Source: Rohdeia mirabilis (lineage in GTDB: Bacteria; Planctomycetota; UBA1135; GCA-002686595). Taken from it: a stretch of 64,000 bases of DNA. The stretch is from positions 1,426,001-1,490,000 of the forward strand of contig CP036290.1 in NCBI GenBank assembly GCA_007750655.1, given 5' to 3'. Each line of letters opens with the position of its first letter. Position 1 is the first letter of the stretch. Positions 24,532-34,310 of the stretch are shown in pieces. The notes under the pieces are model-generated. The model made no database searches. It worked only from the letters and a program-made list of their open reading frames with translations, and was not told the DNA's origin. The translations under genes were made by a program, and so were the position numbers.

Positions 24532-24579
24532 GGGCGTCATGCTTCGACGATCGGAGAAGCTGTCTCGGGTGTGACGCCC
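24532..24579 (+). terminator. Hairpin between the two genes of a pair
   Basis: GGGCGTCA and TGACGCCC enclose a 32-nt region with its own small stem (GCTTC/GAAGC). It lies between the first gene (stop 24521) and the anchored-protein start at 24629, and could attenuate the second gene or stabilise the first message. Confidence 0.45.
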
Positions 24580-24628
24580 CGCTCCACTCCCAGCCCAGCC
24601 AGCTCGTCGAGTTTGCATATTGAGCGCA

Positions 24629-26518
24629 ATGAGAAGGCTCCATCTAGTCGCGGCGGCTGCATTCGTCGGCCTGATCCTGCTCGCCGTGTTCTGGTTCGAC
24701 CCATGGTCGTCCTTCACGCGAGTCGAGGTTGATCAACAGGGTGCGGATGTCTCTCAGACTGGAAGACTGATCGACCTGGCTGAGGGGGAGACCAGCGACC
24801 ACCGAGACAGTGCAGGTGGACCGACGCGTCTTCTCATCCAGTTGGACGACCACCTCGCATCGCTCTTGCACCATCTGTCGGTCGTCGTCGTGGCTGACAG
24901 CGAGGCCCCGCAAAGTGACGGTGCGGCTGCGGCCGAGGCTGGCGTCGGGGTCGAATTCAGCGAGGAGCTGCGGCTCGCCGAAGTGTCCGGAAGTGGTGAC
25001 AACCGCATCGAGTTGCCGCTCGATGTCCCCTTGGATCGTGTCTCTCGGGTCGAACTCAGGGTGCCCGGCTGGCCCTCGGGCGACGCTGGCACGGGGTACG
25101 TACTGGCTTCGCAGATGTTCGTCGATGCCGAGGGCACGGCTCCGGAGCAGGGTGGTCCGGGCGCCGACCGCCCATCCGTTCGTTTCGGTCTCGATGACGC
25201 GCACCTGTGGGCAATCGCGGATGGAGTGGATAAGAGCTCGGCGTTGAGTGCTGAGCACGACACTCGTGTTGTCGTGACGGGATTCGCTTCCGGGCTGCGT
25301 TACGCCGAGAGACAGGCATGTGCCGAAGCCGTGTTCGCAAGCCCGTTGCTCGTAACGGACATGGGGGTCTTCGTCGCAGCGCCATCGGTCGACGTGCGAG
25401 AGGCACTTGACGAGTACGCGACGGAGTGCCAGCTCCAGGTGTTGAGCCAAGGCTTCGCGCTGTACTCGACCGTCTTGGAGCGGGGTGAGCTGAATCAGGC
25501 GCTCGAGTTCGCGCCGTTGGGGAGCTACGTCCTTGCGCAGCTCGATCGACCTGAGCCGAGCTTCGGGGGATTCACGCTTCATCTCGTTGATAGCGAGGGA
25601 CGCGTGCAGGAGTCGGTCGAGGTGCTCGACAAGAGGCGTGTCAAGGCGCCAGAGCCTCGCATCTGGACAATGGGCCCACACCGCTCAGGGGACTACGAGT
25701 TGTATCTGGAGCCTGGATCGCGCAGCCAGACTCGAAGCGTGCGCGACGAGATCACGGCATCCCAGTTCTCCGTCAAGCTTGGAGACGTTCGCGTCGAAGA
25801 CTCCGAAGTGCACGCTCCACCGTGTCTGAACCCGATCGTGCTCCGGGACCACTTCGGGATCGCGAACGTCGTCGCCCCGGTTGATGAGTGGGTCCTCATA
25901 CAGGACCTCGGGCTGTTCGGGGCGCAGGGAGGTCAATCATCCCGTCTGGCGAGCGAGCTGAACCGGGCCACAATGGAGGCGACCGCTTGGGGGCACGAGC
26001 TCGTCTCTGGGTTCGTCTCTCCTCGGTCCGTTCTCGAGGCAGTGCAGGATGGAGTCGACGCTGGATCCGTGAGGACGATCGAAGTGACGGTTCGGACGGA
26101 GTCCGTCCGCACGACTGCTCGGACCTCTCGAACCGACTTCATCGATCTCGACGTAGTCGCCGGCGCGACTGTCACCCTCGAAGGCGGCGGCGGTCTGGCC
26201 CGAGCGATGCCGTACAAGCTGCCTGCGCAAGGAGTCGCTGCGTTGACGCGCGACGAGTACCTTCTCCTAGTGGTCGACGCCCCGCTCGGTTCGGCACTCG
26301 GCGTCGGATTTCCGCAGGCTGATCGGGCAACCTTTCTGAGCCCGATCGAAGGGTGGACTTCCATGCGTGTCTATCTCGTGCGGGACGAGGGCTTCGAAGG
26401 GGCGATCGCTGCCAAGGTTTTGGACGCCGAGCCTGGAAGTGAGTGCATTCGAGATGGCGTTCTCGTCATGGAGGACGATGTCGTTCTCTCCGCGAGAGCC
26501 GTGTTGGATCGGCTGTAG
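24629..26518 (+). CDS. Single-pass membrane-anchored beta-rich protein
   Basis: 629 aa from the ATG at 24629. N-terminal anchor LHLVAAAAFVGLILLAVFWF, then a long extracytoplasmic part made of beta-rich blocks (RLLIQLDDHLASLLHHLSVVVVAD..., ASQMFVDAEGTAP..). No catalytic motif recognised. Layout parallels the genes at 37157 and 48735: anchor followed by a 600-850 residue beta-rich body, second in a pair. Codon use is moderately GC-rich. A direct repeat of TCGGCAC follows the stop. Confidence 0.75.
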   Translation: MRRLHLVAAAAFVGLILLAVFWFDPWSSFTRVEVDQQGADVSQTGRLIDLAEGETSDHRDSAGGPTRLLIQLDDHLASLLHHLSVVVVADSEAPQSDGAAAAEAGVGVEFSEELRLAEVSGSGDNRIELPLDVPLDRVSRVELRVPGWPSGDAGTGYVLASQMFVDAEGTAPEQGGPGADRPSVRFGLDDAHLWAIADGVDKSSALSAEHDTRVVVTGFASGLRYAERQACAEAVFASPLLVTDMGVFVAAPSVDVREALDEYATECQLQVLSQGFALYSTVLERGELNQALEFAPLGSYVLAQLDRPEPSFGGFTLHLVDSEGRVQESVEVLDKRRVKAPEPRIWTMGPHRSGDYELYLEPGSRSQTRSVRDEITASQFSVKLGDVRVEDSEVHAPPCLNPIVLRDHFGIANVVAPVDEWVLIQDLGLFGAQGGQSSRLASELNRATMEATAWGHELVSGFVSPRSVLEAVQDGVDAGSVRTIEVTVRTESVRTTARTSRTDFIDLDVVAGATVTLEGGGGLARAMPYKLPAQGVAALTRDEYLLLVVDAPLGSALGVGFPQADRATFLSPIEGWTSMRVYLVRDEGFEGAIAAKVLDAEPGSECIRDGVLVMEDDVVLSARAVLDRL

Positions 26519-26544
26519 CGTCGGCACTCGGCACTCGGCACTCG
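26518..26544. repeat. Short tandem repeat (TCGGCAC x3)
   Basis: GTCGGCACTCGGCACTCGGC and following bases give about three 7-bp units directly after the stop codon at 26518. A simple slippage product at a cassette edge. Confidence 0.6.
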
Positions 26545-26683
26545 AAGTGCTTCGCCCTGGGCGGCACCTCGCCAAGCGATGTGGCGCGTGCGGGGTCTCA
26601 TCGCCTTGATCATGCATGCCCCGAGGGAGCCATCGGCAGCGTGAAGGTGACCCGATGGAGACTCGAAGCTCGGCCCTTGCCGC

Positions 26684-26917
26684 AGCGTCGCCGCGCTGAA
26701 CCGGAAGACGAACGCGTTGTGCCGGACGCCGGAGACGCTGGCGCGGCGGCTCGAGATCCTGCGCGTCTACTACAACTTCGTGCGGGAGCACGCGTCACTC
26801 GGCAAGCGCACGACTCTGGCGATGGTGGCGGGCCTGGCGAAGCGGCGCCTGACCCTGCGCGAGGTCTTCATGAGCCGGGTACCGGAGCTGCCATTGACAT
26901 GCGGGCGCTCGTGGTAG
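26684..26917 (+). pseudogene. C-terminal fragment of the IS1-like transposase
   Basis: 77 codons (SVAALNRKTNALCRTPETLARR ... VPELPLTCGRSW) matching the last fifth of the transposases at 18243 and 41160, with no catalytic core. It runs without a break into R copy 5. This is the intermediate form that ties isolated R copies to the transposase gene. Confidence 0.9.
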
Positions 26918-27147
26918 TTCGAGCGCGGCGCGCGGAAGCTGGTGGGACGAGTCAGGCCGGGTGGGAGGTCTGCGCGCGGCGCAGGATTCCGAGGTCTGGT
27001 ACTGTGCGAGTCTCGCAGGCGCGACGGTCCGAGTGGGCAGGCGCGCGTCAGTCAGTAGCCAGGGTTATCGAGGGAGCGATGGATGATCAGATCAAGCGAT
27101 CCGAGCCCGCAGGCGGCTCGGTCAGCAACCGGGAACGGAACGGCACC
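26905..27147 (+). repeat. Junction repeat R, copy 5
   Basis: Starts in the last codons of the transposase fragment, ends GGCACC at 27147. Slightly shorter near the 3' end (GCAGGCGGCTCGGTCAGCAACC). The following cassette is on the minus strand and faces it tail-first, as at copy 1. Confidence 0.85.
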
Positions 27148-27176
27148 CTGCTCCAGTTGGGAGGGCGTTGAATCAC

Positions 27177-28052
27177 TCAGTTCTTCTGGATCGCCGCCGC
27201 TCCCCTGTCTCTATCTCTGCGTTCAAACTCTAGAACCTCGAAGCTGCTCATGATCGCATTGTGTCCACTTGGGTCGTATGTGGCGTCTACAAACCACTTT
27301 CCTACTGAAATGTACTGTCCAAAACTCATGCTGGCACGCGCGGGGTTCGGGGGGGGGGCTGTGCCGCGCTCGAACACCAGATACCTGCGCTCGTCCAAGA
27401 ATGAGGCATAGTCTGCTTCGATCAGCGACTCCAAGCTCCTACTCAAGTCCGTAGTGCGTTCCAAGAAATCCTCTTCAATCGCCTGAAGCGCTGCGAGACG
27501 ATCTGCGTCGGAGGCGAAGCCTTCTCGCGCGGTCTCGAAAGCGAGCGTTGGGCCGGTAGAGACTCCGACGTAGTGTCGTGCGAGCATCCCGGGCTTTTTT
27601 AGTACCTGTAGTAGGATTGCATGAAGGGCGTCGAGATCCGCAGGGTTCCCGCCAAGTGAGGCCAGGGTGTCGGGGGCAATCGGTCTGAACTGGTCGAGGG
27701 AGTACTGTTCGCCAGTCTGGAGCGCCACAAACTGCCCATAGGGGGCAGGGGGCTCAAAAGCCCACAAATCATTCAGCCGAGCGGTGTCGCTGTCGACCGC
27801 GTCCTCAGTGGCTGTGGCATCCTCTCTCAAGGAGATCCGCCCGGCAGGCGGCGATTCAAAGGTTTGGCCTCCTGCGCCGCCTCTTGAGGGCGCGGGAGAA
27901 TCGCTCTCCACTGAGACTGCTGGAATGCGACTAGCGTCGGGTTCTCCATCTTCGCGGTTGAGGGCGATCCAGGCGGCGGCAGCCAGGAGTCCTGCGACGC
28001 CCAGGAGAAGAGTCTTGCCCGCAGGTGGGTGTAGTCTCTTTGCGTTATCCAT
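27177..28052 (-). CDS. Single-pass membrane-anchored protein, second gene of a pair
   Basis: 291 aa from the ATG at 28052; upstream in-frame codons look non-coding. Anchor KTLLLGVAGLLAAAAWIAL, then a Ser/Pro/acid-rich linker, then a mostly helical domain (LDALHAILLQVLKKPGMLARHYVG..., RLAALQAIEEDFLERTTDLSRSLESL). A run of nine C in the coding strand (27350-27358, codons for PPP) is in frame here but is a slippage risk. Partner of the secreted protein at 28220. Layout resembles the gene at 21325. Confidence 0.78.
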   Translation of the reverse strand: MDNAKRLHPPAGKTLLLGVAGLLAAAAWIALNREDGEPDASRIPAVSVESDSPAPSRGGAGGQTFESPPAGRISLREDATATEDAVDSDTARLNDLWAFEPPAPYGQFVALQTGEQYSLDQFRPIAPDTLASLGGNPADLDALHAILLQVLKKPGMLARHYVGVSTGPTLAFETAREGFASDADRLAALQAIEEDFLERTTDLSRSLESLIEADYASFLDERRYLVFERGTAPPPNPARASMSFGQYISVGKWFVDATYDPSGHNAIMSSFEVLEFERRDRDRGAAAIQKN

Positions 28053-28136
28053 AGAAATCAAGGTCTCCCTCAGTGTTGTCGCTGGTGGCGGCGAGCTAGC
28101 CTCCGCGTTGAGGCAAGTGGATTGCCTTCGGTTCAC

Positions 28137-28189
28137 GTCACGGGACCAGCCTAGGGCCGTTTGTTGGCTTTCTAGACTGATCCCGTGAC
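28137..28189 (-). terminator. Hairpin between the two genes of a pair
   Basis: GTCACGGGACCAGCCTAG and CTAGACTGATCCCGTGAC form an 18-bp stem with two mismatches and a 17-nt loop, between the secreted gene (stop 28220) and the anchored gene (start 28052). Probable attenuator or mRNA-stabilising element. Confidence 0.65.
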
Positions 28190-28219
28190 GAGTGTCGGGC
28201 TGAGATCAGGTTCGTGCGA

Positions 28220-28849
28220 CTAGTTGCCGCCCCCTTGGGCCGGGTTGCAGTCCGTGCAGTCGAACACGACCCGGACGGTCGGGGCGCCGTTCTCCCAGTT
28301 CGATCCGTTCACGGGCGTCGTGATCTTTAGGCCGAAGACCGAGGTCCTGTCCGCTTGGTCGACGGCGCTACAGGCTTGACGAGCGAGGACTACCCTGGAG
28401 GTGTCGGGCGAAGCCCCGTCGATGTCTCCAACTTGAAACTCGTTTCCGCCCTCGTTAAAGCCTACGCCGCTTGTGAACTTCATGCCGACGCCGAGCAGGG
28501 CGCTGGGCGGCGATGAGTCTTGCTCGACGGAGAGCGTTACGGCAACGGCGCACTGCCGGTCTCCACAGGCGCCCGTGGCGGTCTCTTCCTCGCAGCTTGA
28601 GGTGGAAGCGGTTGCCGGATTGGCAACAAGTTTGAAGGTGTGCTCTACCGGATTGCCCTGGCCATCCTGGCCTGTGATTGTCACGGTTGTAATGCCGCCG
28701 CTGATTTCGCCATCGAGGTCGCATCCGGAGCAATCGGATGCGAGGAGCGTGTGCGCTGCCACAGCCTCTGCCGTACCGAAGGTCATTGGCAGGAGGTAGT
28801 ATGCAGGGAGGGCGAGGCTGGCCAAGAGGCCAAGGAATAGTGACTTCAT
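28220..28849 (-). CDS. Small secreted Cys-containing protein, first gene of a pair
   Basis: 209 aa from the ATG at 28849. Signal peptide MKSLFLGLLASLALPAYYLL..GTAEAVA. CSGCD sits just after the signal peptide and DCTDCNPAQGGGN forms the C-terminus, with Cys in between (SSCEEETATGACGDRQCAV). The terminal CxxC motifs match those of the protein at 20744, so the two belong to one loose family although overall similarity is low. Probably disulfide-bonded and extracytoplasmic. Confidence 0.8.
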   Translation of the reverse strand: MKSLFLGLLASLALPAYYLLPMTFGTAEAVAAHTLLASDCSGCDLDGEISGGITTVTITGQDGQGNPVEHTFKLVANPATASTSSCEEETATGACGDRQCAVAVTLSVEQDSSPPSALLGVGMKFTSGVGFNEGGNEFQVGDIDGASPDTSRVVLARQACSAVDQADRTSVFGLKITTPVNGSNWENGAPTVRVVFDCTDCNPAQGGGN

Positions 28850-29007
28850 GATCTGAATCTCTCCGTGACTTGATTCTTGTAAGTCATCTAGCGCCGCGTT
28901 ACGCTTCGCGGTTTGGATGTGGCGAGTCTAGGCGGGACGAGTCGTGCCTGTCAAACAACGGAGTGCGCGGCGCAGTCCCGGGGTCCTGGAGTGGGTCGAT
29001 GGCGACT

Positions 29008-29478
29008 GATATCCGACCAACCCGCTCCCGACTGGATCCCTCTTGAGGGTGAAGAGCGCCGGGCTCGACCTTGACGGCGGCGGCGTTCACACGCGGTGCG
29101 GCGACTCACGCGGCGCGGTGGCGGCCCACCAACGCAGCTACAAATGCGCTACACCCCGCCCCTCCGCCACCCTGCCGAAGCGGCCACATGCCGCCATCCA
29201 CCCGCCCCGTGCCTCGGGATCTGCCGGTGTGGAAGCGCTCGTGGTAGATCGAGCACGTCGCTCGAGCGTCGGTGGGACGGGTCTAGCAGGTTGGGAGCTA
29301 CGCCCCCAGCGCGGATTCCCGAGAGTTGATACCGTCCGCGTCTCGCAACCGCGACGGTCCGAATGGGGCGGCGCGCAGGAGTCAGCAGCCGGGGTGATCG
29401 AGGGAGCGATGGATGATCAGATCAGACGATCGAGGACGGAGAGCGCCTCAGGCCAGCAACCGGGAACGGAACGGTACC
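29008..29478 (+). repeat. Full-length 471-bp junction unit, copy 2 (includes R copy 6)
   Basis: Gap-free match to 23728-24198, from GATATCCGACC to CGGTACC, with R at 29235-29478. The near identity over 471 bp, against quite different flanking genes, points to recent duplication or mobility of the unit. Confidence 0.9.
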
Positions 29479-29498
29479 TCATCAAATAGCATTTAGAC

Positions 29499-30611
29499 AT
29501 GAACAAGCAAGTAGTTGTTGGAGGCACGTTGAGCGTTTCAGCTCTGGCCGCTTTGATCTCCACCTGGTTCTACACGCCGGGTGTGTTGAGCGTGGGAGGT
29601 GGGGGGTCCCTACTTCCTCCTGAGACGCCTGCGGAGGTTATCGCGGAGTTTCCGACTCATTTTCAGGAGTCCTGTAAGGTCTCCGGGACACTCCTTAATC
29701 GTCTTGGGCTGCCTCACGTTGGGGATGTCTTCGTTCGCCTAGAGCCACGCAAGGACGGCGTAGATGAGCGTTTTGCGCTGTTCGGGCGTGGAGTGGCGGA
29801 CGCGCAAGGGGGCTTTACGATCGAAGTTCCTTCTGCGTTTAAGGTTCAGCGAGGTGCTTCAGGTCGTACTCGCGCATGGGTCTTTCCAACGGATGTCGCT
29901 ATGTTTGATGGGGTCTCGTTGAGCGGGCAAGAGGGTCGGGCTGCCAACAAGATTGTTCAGTTGCAAGACCGAATTCCAAATGTCCTTGACACGGTGCATA
30001 TGGGCACGGTTCAGCTCGCCTACGCGCCCTCGATCGGCACCGTTGAGTTTTCTGGAGGGGCGGTAGGTGAGGTGCTGTCGGTTTCGCTCTGGGAGGAAGG
30101 GGTCGATTTAGAGTTCGCGTCGGTCAGCCTGGCGGACCGGCCTAGCATGGACGTTGTCGCTGGGGTGCAGACCGAGCTGTTCTCCTGGAGCCAGCGCTCG
30201 ACATGGAGTTGCTTCTGGAAGCGTGGGGCGGCTGTCGATGAGGGCGTTTTTTACCGGGGCGCCAATAATCTATACGCGCTTGTGGGTCATGGAGATTTGA
30301 TCGTGGACCTGCCTCTCGGTTGGTCTTCGACACTGGACCATGACTTTCTTCTGGCTGTCTATGATTCAAGTGTTGCGGCCTACGACCCGGGGAGTACAGG
30401 TTCGATTTTGCAGTTCGCTCGATCAAGTGAGCACGCACAGTTGAATGCGGTTGAATACCGAGCTCTGCGCTCTGATGCTGATGTGAGTTTTGAGTTGCCG
30501 CCCGGTAGCTACCGAGTTGACGTTTGGGAGAGGACTGTAGACATGTTTGCCCCGGCGCTTCAGGGCACGATCGTGGTAGTAGATGGTGGTACCCACACTC
30601 TTTCGCTGTAG
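29499..30611 (+). CDS. Signal-anchored beta-rich protein (unpaired)
   Basis: 370 aa from the ATG at 29499, only 20 bp past the GGTACC border of R. N-terminal hydrophobic segment VVVGGTLSVSALAALISTWF. The body begins with a carboxypeptidase-regulatory-like motif (CKVSGTLLNRLGLPHVGDVFVRLEP) and stays beta-rich; the C-terminus (FELPPGSYRVDVWERTVD) also fits such domains. T-rich codons, unlike the chromosome. No secreted partner precedes it, so the pair seems cut at the R border. Confidence 0.75.
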   Translation: MNKQVVVGGTLSVSALAALISTWFYTPGVLSVGGGGSLLPPETPAEVIAEFPTHFQESCKVSGTLLNRLGLPHVGDVFVRLEPRKDGVDERFALFGRGVADAQGGFTIEVPSAFKVQRGASGRTRAWVFPTDVAMFDGVSLSGQEGRAANKIVQLQDRIPNVLDTVHMGTVQLAYAPSIGTVEFSGGAVGEVLSVSLWEEGVDLEFASVSLADRPSMDVVAGVQTELFSWSQRSTWSCFWKRGAAVDEGVFYRGANNLYALVGHGDLIVDLPLGWSSTLDHDFLLAVYDSSVAAYDPGSTGSILQFARSSEHAQLNAVEYRALRSDADVSFELPPGSYRVDVWERTVDMFAPALQGTIVVVDGGTHTLSL

Positions 30612-30726
30612 CGCTCTGTTGATGAGGTGCGGGTGTCGCTGTGTGCCCATTGTTCGACTTGCGGTTCAGTTTCTTGGGTCGTGCAGTTCGCGTGAGGTGT
30701 ATCTGGGGCGGGGCGGTGTAGGGGGT

Positions 30727-31208
30727 GATGTCCGACCTGGCTGCTCCCGACCGGACTTCGCCCTACAGCGGGGCGCCCGCGGCTCGACCGAGACGGCGTT
30801 TGGGCGCCCGGCCAGGGCGCACGCGGCTCGATGCCAGCCGCCGAACGCAGCTACAAGTGCGCTGCAGGCTGGCACTCTGCCACCTGCCGAAACGCCCACT
30901 TGCCGCCATCCACCCGCCCCGTGCCGCCCATCAGCGGCGTGCCACGGGACCTGCCGGCGTGGGTGCGGTCGTGATGAATCGAGCACGCCGCTCGAGCGTC
31001 GGTGGGACGAGTCGAGTCGGGTGGGACGTCTGTCCGCGGCGGAGGCATCCGAGGTCTGGTACCGTGCAGATCTCGCAGGCGCGACGGTCCGAGTGGGACG
31101 GCGCGCGTCAGTCAGTAGCCAGGGTGATCGAGGGAGCGATGGATGAGCAGATCAGGCGATCGGGGCCGGAGAGAGTCTCGGGCCAGCAACCGGGAACGGA
31201 ACGGTACC
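30727..31208 (+). repeat. Diverged junction unit (left repeat plus R copy 7)
   Basis: Same order as the 471-bp units but diverged: GATGTCCGACC at the left, CGCAGCTACAAGTGCGCTGC in the middle, R from 30965 and GGTACC at 31203-31208. Confidence 0.85.
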
Positions 31209-31418
31209 TGGGTGAATAAGGATGGAGGGCATCGCGTCACACCCTTTCCAGGCCAGGCGGAGTGGTCTCAGGTGGGCATTAGATACAAGAAGGAGTTGGA
31301 CTGTAGCGGCGAGGACGAATTCTCGATTACGGCAACTGTGCCATACGGCGATCAGGGCGTGTTCTACAGTGTGAGCTTCAATGTCATGTTTTCCTGCGGA
31401 GGCTGCGGTGGGCGCTGA
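31143..31418 (+). CDS. Truncated small secreted-type protein fused to the R leader
   Basis: 91 aa if read from the second ATG of R. The unique part ends with SVSFNVMFSCGGCGGR, like the Cys-pair C-termini at 20744 and 28220, so it looks like the 3' part of a secreted-protein gene that has lost its signal peptide to R. A GTG at 31210 just after the border is another possible start. Its end overlaps the next gene by 11 bp. Confidence 0.5.
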   Translation: MSRSGDRGRRESRASNRERNGTWVNKDGGHRVTPFPGQAEWSQVGIRYKKELDCSGEDEFSITATVPYGDQGVFYSVSFNVMFSCGGCGGR

Positions 31419-32792
31419 GTTGCATAGATCGTTCCTTCGCGGCTTCTGCGTTGCCTGGGCTTTGCTGTGTTGGCCGGATCCGGCGAGGGGGGCGGTTGGA
31501 GCTTGCGGTGGAGTTGAGGCTCAATGCTTGGCGGATGTGTCCGCTACGTTGAGGTTCGACGGCAGTGCTGCGGTCGAGTTGCAGATCGGCGATCAGATCC
31601 TAGAGCGCGATCTGCAGGATCTAGGCTTCATAGACTCTGTTGGGCAGGTTGTGGTAGAGGGTGCTCTTGTTGGGGCGAGCGCCTTTCTTTTCGTGTCGGG
31701 GGATGCGCCGGCCGGTGAATCCCCGTTTGGTGAGAATCTTGCCTGGCTGGTTAATTCTGGGGTGGCCGTGAGCGTCGACGTTCGTGGCGATTCCGGCGGC
31801 TGGATTGCTGCTTTTCGGCAGGCGAAGCTGGATCGGGGATGCGAAAGGTGGGTATTCCGGGATTGCCCTTTTTGTTCGGATTGGCTTCGTTTGCTTGATC
31901 GGATGGGGTGTGACAGCTTGGAGCTCTGGGGGTGTGTGGCGGTCGCCGGCCGGTTGGGCGTTGATTCGCGCCCATCGAGGCTCTTGAGTTGTAAGTCCTT
32001 GGTTCTGGCTGCACCGCTTGCGTCTAGCCTGAACGGGGGTGGTGCTGTGCTTTGTGATGATCTGCTCGCCTCGCTGGATGGGTGCGTTGCGACGGAGTTG
32101 AGCCTGATTGGTTGGGAGGTCGCGCCAGCGGTTGGTGCACGCCTGGCGGCCCTGGCTCCGGAGATCGAGCGACTCGAATCGCGCGATTGCGTATGGCGCG
32201 ATGGCTCCCAGGCATTGCTTCTCAGGTCAAGTTTGCTGTCGTTATGCATTGAAGGGGATGTCGTCGACTGGGGTAGCTTGTGGATGCGCCTTGCGCATCG
32301 GGAGGTGCGTCTGTTGGAGCTTGAGGTTGAGGTGTTGGAGCTGGTCGCCTCGTCTGATGGCGCAGAGCATTGGTCTGATGTACTTGGCGGCCTGGAGTCT
32401 CTTGTCGTGTATGGCCCTGGGGATGGGGTTGATGTCGCACGGCTCTTGAATTTGACTAGCCTCAAGCTGCTAGACTTGACTGGCTGCGATTTTCGAAGTA
32501 TCGGGTTTGGCTGTGTGGCGTCGGAGGTAAGCTTGGAGGTCCTGGGTTTGCATCGTTGTGAGTGGGGGGGGGGGGGGGGGGGGAGGGCTTCGAGGGAGTT
32601 GCGGAGCTTGTGAGGCTAAGGGGGTTAGCTTTGACGTGGGTCGATATCGAAGAGGAGTTCTTGGATGTTTTGGGTGAGCTCGGGGCTCTTGAGTGGGTAG
32701 ATCTGCATGGTATTTGCTTGAATCGCGAGGTGTTTCTTCGGTGGGGAGCTCTTCACCCGCATATTCGTGTTGTTGGTGTTCAGTTGGACTAG
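31408..32792 (+). CDS. Secreted leucine-rich protein, out of frame at a G20 tract
   Basis: Read from the GTG at 31408 (GGAGG six bases upstream); signal-like segment SFLRGFCVAWALLCWPDPARG. The body resembles irregular leucine-rich repeats (SLELWGCVAVAGRL..., LESLVVYGPGDGVDVARLLNLTSLKLLDLTGC). At 32564-32583 a run of 20 G occurs; the current frame ends soon after at 32613. A different frame continues FEGVAELVRLRGLALTWVDIE...HPHIRVVGVQLD to 32792 in the same style. Two fewer or one more G would join them into a ~460-residue protein. Either a phase-variable gene or a sequencing error in the tract. Confidence 0.75.
32564..32583 (+). repeat. G20 homopolymer inside a coding region
   Basis: Twenty consecutive G, the longest homopolymer in the window. 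Separates two frames of one leucine-rich protein. G18 or G21 would restore the full frame. Confidence 0.95.
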
Positions 32793-32949
32793 CGCTTGTC
32801 GGTCATGGCTTTGCGTCTTTGTTCTTGGCGGGAGGGTGCTGGCGCAGAGTGTTTTTGGGCTTTATGCCTGGGGGTCCGTGCGTATCCGGGGGCGCAACCT
32901 GGCCCGCCCTCCTAGGCGGTTGCATTTGCTCCGCAAGGGCATTGCGGTA

Positions 32950-33353
32950 GATATGCGACCTGGGAGAGGCCTGACGGTGGGCTGACCGAGGGCCCCACGG
33001 GGCGCTGATCGGGCGACCCGCCGAGGCCCCGATCGGGCGCTCCTGGGGGCCGATTTCGGCCTCCGCGCCGCTCCCCAAGTTCCCCGCTGGTTCACCGATT
33101 TGGGCGTTTTCAAAATCGGCCTCCCGCTAGGGCTCGACCCCGCTTCACGCGCTGTGAGGCGGGGTCGAGTCGCGAAACCGAGGGTTTGTCCGTAGAACTT
33201 GGCGGGGAACTCGGAGTGCACTTTTGGGAACTTGGAGTGCACTTTGGGAACTTGCCGGGGTGCTCGACGAGCGCGGCGTGAGGGGCCGTTGCGGCGGGTT
33301 CCGGGAGGGCTCCCCGGCGCGTCCTGACCGGCCCGGTGGAGCGTCCAGGCGGA
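32950..33353. repeat. Long repeat C, copy 1
   Basis: Starts GATATGCGACCTGGGAG and matches 52800-53215 at roughly 90% by eye. It contains a stem CTCGACCCCGC/GCGGGGTCGAG (33130-33168) and ~20-bp direct repeats GGGAACTTGGAGTGCACTTT. No ORF looks real. Confidence 0.85.
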
Positions 33354-34310
33354 GCGGCCGTGCGCGCGCCTCGTTGGACGGTGTGGACGGTGTGGACGGT
33401 TGCCCGCCTGCCTCAGTTTCCGGGGGACCTGTGTCCGCGCGACCGTTGCCGAGTGAGTGGCCAGGCGCGGGCCACTGGGCGCTGCGGAGGGTCCAGATCG
33501 CGCTGGGTGAGTCGCCGCGTCACGACCAGTGCAGGGCTCCTCGAAGGCGGTCGGCGGTGGCGTAGCTCGGCGAGAGGTGAAGGGAGTGAAGGGAGTGAAG
33601 GGTCCCCGGGTCCTCTCTCTAAGGGGAGTTTCTATGGGAGGAACCTGAGATGCCTTCACTCCCTTCACCCACCCCGGCTGGAGGCACCGGGAAGCCGGTC
33701 TGCTTGAGTTCCGGCGATCGGCGGGGTAGCTCGAGCTTCGGTCGGCCTCCCAGCGGGTGGACGGTGTGGACGGTGTGGACGGTGTGGACGGTATGGACGG
33801 TTGCCCACCGGAGTCAGATTCCGAGGGGGGTCAGGTTCGTGGGGAGCAGGGGGCCGCCGTCCCGAGATGGCTGCGGTGCTGGCCCATGCCCGTCGCGACC
33901 AGGAGGAGCAGACCCCACGAATCTGGAGGTGGACGCGACACCGTCCATACCGTCCATACCGTCCACATCGGCCAGTCGCGAACGCCGGGCCGCACCACCA
34001 GGTGAAAGGTGCGACCCCGGTCCTTGCCCACCGGGGTCGCGAGTGGGGCGCCTAAGCACCCCGGAAACGCAGCGACGGTGCTCGCAGAGCCGCCCGGAAC
34101 GCACTGGCGGTGTAGTGCGGTGGATGCTTGTCGAGCTGCCCGACGGTGGTGGGGTTGGTGGGAGTCGCGATGCCGGCGAATCGGTACCCCACCACGAACC
34201 CCACCACCGGATGAAGCGCCGCCAAGAGGAAGAGGGGAAGCGTGGCCTACTTCGATGATCAGGAGTAGGCCGACTCTACGAAGCGGCTAGCCCTTCGGCG
34301 TTTCGTTCGT
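33354..34310. other. Non-coding repeat-rich stretch
   Basis: No credible gene. Holds a 9-bp minisatellite TGGACGGTG (five units at 33758-33802, three at 33375-33401, inverted units at 33939-33974), inverted GAAGGGAGTGAAGGG / CCCTTCACTCCCTTC blocks around 33582-33668, and a GGTGGTGGGGTT...AACCCCACCACC hairpin at 34130-34200. Confidence 0.6.
33998..34094. repeat. Repeat D, copy 1
   Basis: CACCAGGTGAAAGGTGCG to CTCGCAGAGCCGCC matches 54781-54882. It contains the stem CCCCGGT/ACCGGGG. Confidence 0.75.

Noticed and set aside
33650..34258. ORFs encoding VDGVDG-type repeats
   Set aside because: They are translations of the TGGACGGTG minisatellite; there is no start context or other protein feature.
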